64,000 nt of DNA from Enterobacter dykesii. GTDB taxonomy: Bacteria > Pseudomonadota > Gammaproteobacteria > Enterobacterales > Enterobacteriaceae. How positions within the stretch are numbered: the first letter of the stretch is position 1; each line of letters opens with the position of its first letter. Location: NCBI RefSeq assembly GCF_008364625.2, contig NZ_CP126604.1, positions 3,472,001 through 3,536,000 on the forward strand, in the 5' to 3' direction. A model generated the notes under the pieces. That model saw only the letters and a list, made by a program, of their open reading frames with translations, ran no database searches and was not told the origin of the DNA. Shown one piece after another: positions 59,094-64,000 of the stretch. A program made the position numbers and the translations under genes.

Positions 59094-59543
59094 ATGTTCT
59101 CGCCGCAATCTCGCCTGCGCCACGCGGTGGCGGATACTTTCGCGATGGTTGTTTACTGTTCCGTCGTGAACATGCTGATCGAAATATTCCTCTCCGGAAT
59201 GTCCTTCGAGCAGTCGCTTTCTTCTCGTCTGGTGGCGATCCCGGTCAATATTATTATTGCATGGCCTTACGGTTTATACCGCGATGCGGTAATGCGTTTC
59301 GCGCGTCGTATCAGTCCTGCAGGCTGGGTGAAAAACCTCGCAGACGTTCTGGCGTATGTGACGTTCCAGTCACCGGTTTACGTGGCCATTCTCCTGACTG
59401 TCGGTGCAGACTGGCACCAGATCGCTGCGGCGGTGAGTTCGAATATTGTCATTTCGATGTTGATGGGAGCCGTTTACGGCTATTTCCTCGACTACTGCCG
59501 CCGCCTGTTTAAGGTCAGCCAGTACAGCCAGGCAAAAGCGTGA
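59094..59543 (+). CDS. alaE: AlaE, L-alanine exporter
   Basis: The 149-aa protein starts at [20 protein letters not shown] (AAGGAG upstream) and has four hydrophobic segments, including [19 protein letters not shown] and a C-terminal [17 protein letters not shown]. Length and sequence match E. coli AlaE (YgaW). It exports alanine in exchange for protons and is induced by alanine. Confidence 0.94.
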   Translation: MFSPQSRLRHAVADTFAMVVYCSVVNMLIEIFLSGMSFEQSLSSRLVAIPVNIIIAWPYGLYRDAVMRFARRISPAGWVKNLADVLAYVTFQSPVYVAILLTVGADWHQIAAAVSSNIVISMLMGAVYGYFLDYCRRLFKVSQYSQAKA

Positions 59544-59549
59544 TGTGAA

Positions 59550-59571
59550 GCGACTGGCGCACGCCAGTCGC
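59550..59571. terminator. bidirectional terminator between alaE and ygaC
   Basis: GCGACTGGC-GCAC-GCCAGTCGC is a perfect 9-bp stem between the converging stops at 59543 and 59576. Confidence 0.75.
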
Positions 59572-59575
59572 GGAT

Positions 59576-59920
59576 TTACTGTACGTCGCCAAACAGTCCC
59601 TTCAAAAATCGCTCCAGCGCCATACGCGAACTGAAACCGTGCGGAATACCATAATGCTCGTGCCGTTCACCGCCTAAATAGAGCGGAAATTGCTGATAAT
59701 GATCGCAGGTTTTAATATCCGAGGCAGGCTCAGCAAATGACAGACTTCTGTCTTTCAGCGTCGGATGAATAATGAGAGCAGTGCGTCCCATTCTTGCTTC
59801 GCGATTAACATAAACATAATTCTCGCCGCGGCGATATCCATACGCTTTTGGCGTCACCTCATCCATGGTGAATCCCTCTTTTTCAAGAACGCGTGCCACC
59901 TCGTCAGGTCGTAAATACAT
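59576..59920 (-). CDS. ygaC: YgaC family protein
   Basis: The 114-aa protein has the YgaC pattern [41 protein letters not shown] and [16 protein letters not shown]. Its function is not established; the E. coli gene is Fur-regulated. AGGA precedes the ATG. Confidence 0.93.
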   Translation of the reverse strand: MYLRPDEVARVLEKEGFTMDEVTPKAYGYRRGENYVYVNREARMGRTALIIHPTLKDRSLSFAEPASDIKTCDHYQQFPLYLGGERHEHYGIPHGFSSRMALERFLKGLFGDVQ

Positions 59921-60080
59921 ATCTTTTCCTCGTTATCTTTTCCTGCCCGGCAACCTTACAGTATTCAGCAATAGCAGGGCTTTCAGAATAGTCCATAAAC
60001 TGCCGGATAACGCGTGATACGCTTCAGATATTAAATTTCTGAACTAAACTGAACGGGAACACAAAATTACGGAGGATCGT

Positions 60081-60407
60081 ATGTTTAACAGACCGAACCG
60101 AAACGATATTAATGACGACGCTCAGGATATTCGTAATGATGTCAGCCAATTAGCGGACACGCTGGAAGAGGTGCTGAAGTCTTGGGGAAGTGACGCGAAG
60201 GACGAAGCGGATGCCGCAAAGCGTAAGGCTCAGTCTCTGCTCCGTGAAACTCGCGCCCGCATGAACGGACGTTCACGCGCCACGCAGGCAGCCTGCGATA
60301 TGGCAAGCTGTGCTACGACCTTCGTGCGTGAAAAACCGCTATGTACTCTGGGAACCGTCGCGGCGGTCGGCATCTTCGTCGGTGCCCTGCTTAGCCTGCG
60401 TAAATAA
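60081..60407 (+). CDS. ygaM: YgaM, tail-anchored DUF883 protein
   Basis: The 108-aa protein has the ElaB/YqjD/YgaM plan: a long charged helix (ALADTLEEVLKSWGSDAKDEADAAKRKAQSLLRE, key elements VSQLADTLEEVL and AKRKAQSLL), then a C-terminal transmembrane helix (TLGTVAAVGIFVGALLSLRK). These proteins are inner-membrane anchors that bind stationary-phase ribosomes. A strong terminator follows. Confidence 0.92.
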   Translation: MFNRPNRNDINDDAQDIRNDVSQLADTLEEVLKSWGSDAKDEADAAKRKAQSLLRETRARMNGRSRATQAACDMASCATTFVREKPLCTLGTVAAVGIFVGALLSLRK

Positions 60408-60420
60408 GCCCGCGTTTTCT

Positions 60421-60452
60421 GCCCCGGCAGCCTCAGGCGCCGGGGCTTTTTT
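60421..60452 (+). terminator. rho-independent terminator after ygaM
   Basis: GCCCCGGC at 60421-60428 pairs with GCCGGGGC at 60439-60446, followed by TTTTTT. It separates ygaM from nrdHIEF. Confidence 0.9.
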
Positions 60453-60531
60453 ATACCCGTTAGCCTGAAAAACCCGTACAGCCTGCCCTGCCCCGCTGTG
60501 CTCATCACAGGGGCGATATCAATCTAAATTT

Positions 60532-60578
60532 CCCATATCTTGTATGGTTGAAACTTAAGACAACTACATCTAGTATTA
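60532..60578 (+). promoter_or_regulatory. tandem NrdR boxes upstream of nrdH
   Basis: CCCATATCTTGTATGG at 60532-60547 and ACTACATCTAGTATTA at 60563-60578 both resemble the 16-bp NrdR box and are 31 bp apart, three helical turns, the usual spacing for NrdR pairs. They should let NrdR repress the operon when dATP is high. Confidence 0.75.
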
Positions 60579-60649
60579 CTTTTAGCAAGATACACACAAC
60601 TGACGCGATGTTTCGCGCCGCTCCCTCATTTTAAATGGAAATACGAATC

Positions 60650-60889
60650 ATGAGCATTATTATTTACACTCGTAATGATTGTGTTCAGTGCCACGCGACC
60701 AAACGGGCGATGGAAAGCCGCGGCGTGGCGTTTGAGACGGTGAATATTGACCAGCAGCCCGAGGCCGCCGATACCCTTCGCGCGCAGGGTTTCCGTCAGC
60801 TTCCGGTGGTGGTGGCCGGGGAGACCAGCTGGTCCGGCTTCCGCCCGGACATGATCAACCGCATCGCCGCGCAGGCCGTACGGGCATGA
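60650..60889 (+). CDS. nrdH: NrdH glutaredoxin-like protein
   Basis: The 79-aa protein starts at ATG 60650 ([14 protein letters not shown]), with the redox pair C-V-Q-C and the [23 protein letters not shown] end of NrdH. It is the electron donor to class Ib ribonucleotide reductase. The stop overlaps the nrdI start in ATGA. Confidence 0.95.
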   Translation: MSIIIYTRNDCVQCHATKRAMESRGVAFETVNIDQQPEAADTLRAQGFRQLPVVVAGETSWSGFRPDMINRIAAQAVRA

Positions 60890-61296
60890 GCAGACTGGTG
60901 TTCTTCTCCAGCAGCTCGGAAAACACGCTCCGTTTTATTGAGCGCGTCGGGCTGCCTGCGGTGCGCATTCCGCTGAACGAGCGGGAGCGGATCCGGGTAG
61001 AGGAGCCTTACATTCTGGTGGTGCCCAGCTATGGCGGAGGCGGTACAGCAGGAGCCGTGCCTCGTCAGGTGATCCGCTTTCTGAACGATCCTCATAACCG
61101 CGGGCTCATCCGCGGCGTTATCGCAGCGGGGAATCGCAATTTCGGCGATGCCTTTGGCCGCGCCGGGGATGTCATTTCTCAAAAATGCGGCGTGCCGTAT
61201 CTCTATCGTTTTGAGCTGATGGGGACACAGCAGGACGTCGAAAACGTGCGTAAAGGAGTGAACGAATTTTGGCAACGACAACCGCAGAACGGGTGA
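60886..61296 (+). CDS. nrdI: NrdI flavodoxin-like protein
   Basis: The 136-aa protein shows [18 protein letters not shown] and [21 protein letters not shown], the FMN-binding features of NrdI. It supplies the oxidant that assembles the manganese-tyrosyl radical cofactor of NrdF. It overlaps nrdH by 4 bp and nrdE by 28 bp. Confidence 0.95.
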   Translation: MSRLVFFSSSSENTLRFIERVGLPAVRIPLNERERIRVEEPYILVVPSYGGGGTAGAVPRQVIRFLNDPHNRGLIRGVIAAGNRNFGDAFGRAGDVISQKCGVPYLYRFELMGTQQDVENVRKGVNEFWQRQPQNG

Positions 61297-63413
61297 TTCA
61301 GGCGACACCGGATTACCACGCATTAAACGCGATGCTTAACCTCTACGATCGGGAGGGGCGGATTCAGTTCGAGAAAGATCGTGAGGCGGTGGACGCCTTT
61401 TTTGCCGCCCACGTGCGGCCCAACAGCGTGACCTTTGCGAGCCAGAATGAACGTCTCGACTATCTGGTTAACGAGGGCTACTACGACGCGCGCACGCTCA
61501 CCCGCTACGACCGCGCCTTTGTGGTGAAGCTGTTTGAGCGCGCCCACGCCAGCGGCTTTCGTTTCCAGACCTTCCTCGGCGCGTGGAAGTATTACACCAG
61601 CTACACCCTGAAGACCTTTGACGGTAAACGCTACTTAGAAAGCTTTGAAGATCGCGTGGCAATGGTGGCGCTGACCCTGGCGCAGGGTGATGAAGCGCTG
61701 GCGGAGCGGCTCACCGACGAGATCCTCTCCGGTCGCTTCCAGCCCGCCACGCCAACCTTTCTCAACTGCGGCAAAGCCCAGCGGGGCGAGCTGGTTTCCT
61801 GCTTCCTGCTGCGCATTGAAGACAACATGGAGTCGATTGGCCGCGCGGTGAACTCGGCGCTGCAGCTTTCCAAACGCGGCGGCGGCGTGGCGTTTCTGCT
61901 CTCGAACCTGCGTGAAGCGGGCGCGCCGATCAAGCGCATCGAAAACCAGTCCTCCGGCGTGATCCCGGTGATGAAGATGCTGGAAGATGCCTTCTCCTAT
62001 GCCAACCAGCTTGGCGCACGCCAGGGCGCCGGGGCGGTTTACCTGCACGCACACCACCCGGACATCCTGCGTTTTCTCGATACCAAACGCGAAAACGCCG
62101 ACGAAAAAATTCGCATCAAAACCCTGTCGCTCGGCGTGGTGATCCCGGATATCACCTTTAAGCTCGCCAAAGAGAATGCCGAGATGGCGCTTTTCTCGCC
62201 GTATGACGTTGAGCGAATCTACGGCAAAGCCTTTGGCGACGTGGCCATCAGCGAGCTGTACGACGAGCTGCTGGCCGACGATCGCATCCGCAAAAAAACT
62301 ATCAACGCCCGCGATTTCTTCCAGACGCTTGCGGAGATCCAGTTTGAGTCCGGCTATCCGTACATCATGTACGAGGACACGGTGAACCGCGCAAACCCGA
62401 TTGCCGGGCGCATCAACATGAGCAACCTGTGCTCGGAGATTTTGCAGGTCAACAGCGCGTCAACCTACGATGAGAACCTGGACTACGCGGACATCGGCAA
62501 GGATATCTCCTGCAACCTCGGGTCGCTGAATATTGCCCACACCATGGATTCCCCCGACTTTGGCCGCACGGTGGAGACCGCCATTCGCGGGCTGACGGCG
62601 GTGTCGGACATGAGCCACATCCGCAGCGTGCCGTCTATTGAAGCGGGCAACGCCGCGTCGCACGCCATCGGTCTGGGGCAGATGAACCTGCACGGCTATC
62701 TGGCGCGGGAAGGCATCGCCTACGGCAGTCCGGAAGGGCTGGATTTCACCAACCTCTATTTTTACACCATTACCTGGCACGCGCTGCACACCTCGATGAT
62801 GCTGGCGCGCGAGCGCAGCCAGCGGTTCGCGGGCTTTGAGCAATCGCGTTACGCCAGCGGGGAATATTTTAGCCAGTATCTGGAAGGCGACTGGCAGCCG
62901 AAAACCGAAAAAGTGCGCGAACTGTTTGCCCGCGCGGGGATTACCCTGCCGACGCGCGAGATGTGGCAGCAATTGCGTGATGACGTGATGCGCTACGGCA
63001 TTTATAACCAGAACCTGCAGGCGGTACCGCCGACCGGATCGATTTCCTACATCAACCACGCCACGTCGAGCATTCACCCGATCGTGTCGAAAATTGAAAT
63101 TCGTAAGGAAGGCAAAACCGGGCGCGTTTACTACCCTGCCCCGTTTATGACCAATGAGAACCTGGCGCTGTATCAGGACGCGTATGAGATCGGCCCGGAG
63201 AAAATCATCGATACCTACGCGGAGGCGACAAAACATGTGGATCAGGGGCTGTCGCTGACGCTGTTTTTCCCGGACACCGCCACCACGCGGGATATCAACA
63301 GGGCGCAGATCTACGCCTGGAAGAAAGGCATCAAAACGCTCTACTACATTCGCCTGCGCCAGCTTGCGCTGGAAGGCACCGAAATTGAAGGCTGCGTGTC
63401 CTGCGCGCTGTAA
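61269..63413 (+). CDS. nrdE: NrdE, class Ib ribonucleotide reductase large subunit
   Basis: The 714-aa protein starts at TTG ([19 protein letters not shown]), as in E. coli, 28 bp before the nrdI stop. Active-site blocks are clear: [30 protein letters not shown], the Tyr/Cys core [12 protein letters not shown], and the C-terminal GCVSCAL redox tail. It reduces ribonucleotides to deoxyribonucleotides with NrdF. It shows no ATP-cone domain, in line with class Ib. Confidence 0.97.
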   Translation: MATTTAERVIQATPDYHALNAMLNLYDREGRIQFEKDREAVDAFFAAHVRPNSVTFASQNERLDYLVNEGYYDARTLTRYDRAFVVKLFERAHASGFRFQTFLGAWKYYTSYTLKTFDGKRYLESFEDRVAMVALTLAQGDEALAERLTDEILSGRFQPATPTFLNCGKAQRGELVSCFLLRIEDNMESIGRAVNSALQLSKRGGGVAFLLSNLREAGAPIKRIENQSSGVIPVMKMLEDAFSYANQLGARQGAGAVYLHAHHPDILRFLDTKRENADEKIRIKTLSLGVVIPDITFKLAKENAEMALFSPYDVERIYGKAFGDVAISELYDELLADDRIRKKTINARDFFQTLAEIQFESGYPYIMYEDTVNRANPIAGRINMSNLCSEILQVNSASTYDENLDYADIGKDISCNLGSLNIAHTMDSPDFGRTVETAIRGLTAVSDMSHIRSVPSIEAGNAASHAIGLGQMNLHGYLAREGIAYGSPEGLDFTNLYFYTITWHALHTSMMLARERSQRFAGFEQSRYASGEYFSQYLEGDWQPKTEKVRELFARAGITLPTREMWQQLRDDVMRYGIYNQNLQAVPPTGSISYINHATSSIHPIVSKIEIRKEGKTGRVYYPAPFMTNENLALYQDAYEIGPEKIIDTYAEATKHVDQGLSLTLFFPDTATTRDINRAQIYAWKKGIKTLYYIRLRQLALEGTEIEGCVSCAL

Positions 63414-64000
<587 letters not shown>

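Overview
The window reads as the chromosome of an enterobacterium close to Enterobacter (cloacae-complex type). The right end carries the conserved order yqaE-ygaV-ygaP-stpA-alaE-ygaC-ygaM-nrdHIEF, which in E. coli and Salmonella lies downstream of ssrA (tmRNA). A bapA-type giant adhesin with its own type I exporter sits between the islands and nrd, as in Salmonella. The genus is inferred from gene content only.

Layout. (1) 1 to about 16.69 kb is an AT-rich accessory island. It holds an IS256-family transposase remnant, an alpA-type regulator, a resolvase-like protein that lacks catalytic residues, a YfjJ/YagK-type protein, and a dense defence block. The block comprises a nuclease-STAND NTPase with a small Cys/His-rich partner, Gabija gajA-gajB followed by a DUF5677 gene, and a divergent phosphoribosyltransferase-TOPRIM protein. 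A YfjP-family GTPase follows. The island ends in a copy of the ssrA 3' end plus its terminator. (2) About 16.69 to 22.58 kb is a second, tandem island with its own P4-type integrase. It carries an AIPR-family abortive-infection gene broken by one frameshift, small satellite-type genes, a DUF1493/STM2901 pair and a tail-fibre remnant. It ends in a diverged second copy of the ssrA-type terminator. (3) 22.7 to 25.8 kb holds small envelope genes, a YceI protein, and an operon of TPR lipoprotein-like/secreted protein, ECF sigma factor and anti-sigma factor. (4) 26.5 to 41.5 kb is a 10-kb bapA-like adhesin gene (about 23 Ig-like repeats) and its TolC/ABC/HlyD exporter. (5) 41.7 to 47.8 kb is a HigBA toxin-antitoxin pair and assorted metabolic and regulatory genes. 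(6) 47.9 to 56.7 kb is a catabolic operon (ankyrin protein, FdrA-like, DUF1116, NCS2 permease, carbamate kinase, Tat-exported amidohydrolase) with a divergent LysR regulator. (7) 56.7 to 64.0 kb is the conserved core with nrdHIEF; nrdF runs off the window.

How it works together. The ssrA locus has taken up at least two integrative elements in series, and both carry anti-phage genes. Beyond the islands lie surface adhesion (Bap system), an envelope-stress type sigma module, and what looks like a pathway that takes up a ureido or cyclic-amide compound and recovers ATP through carbamoyl phosphate and carbamate kinase.

Base-composition remarks are visual estimates. Family names come from recognising motifs and gene order; no database search was run.
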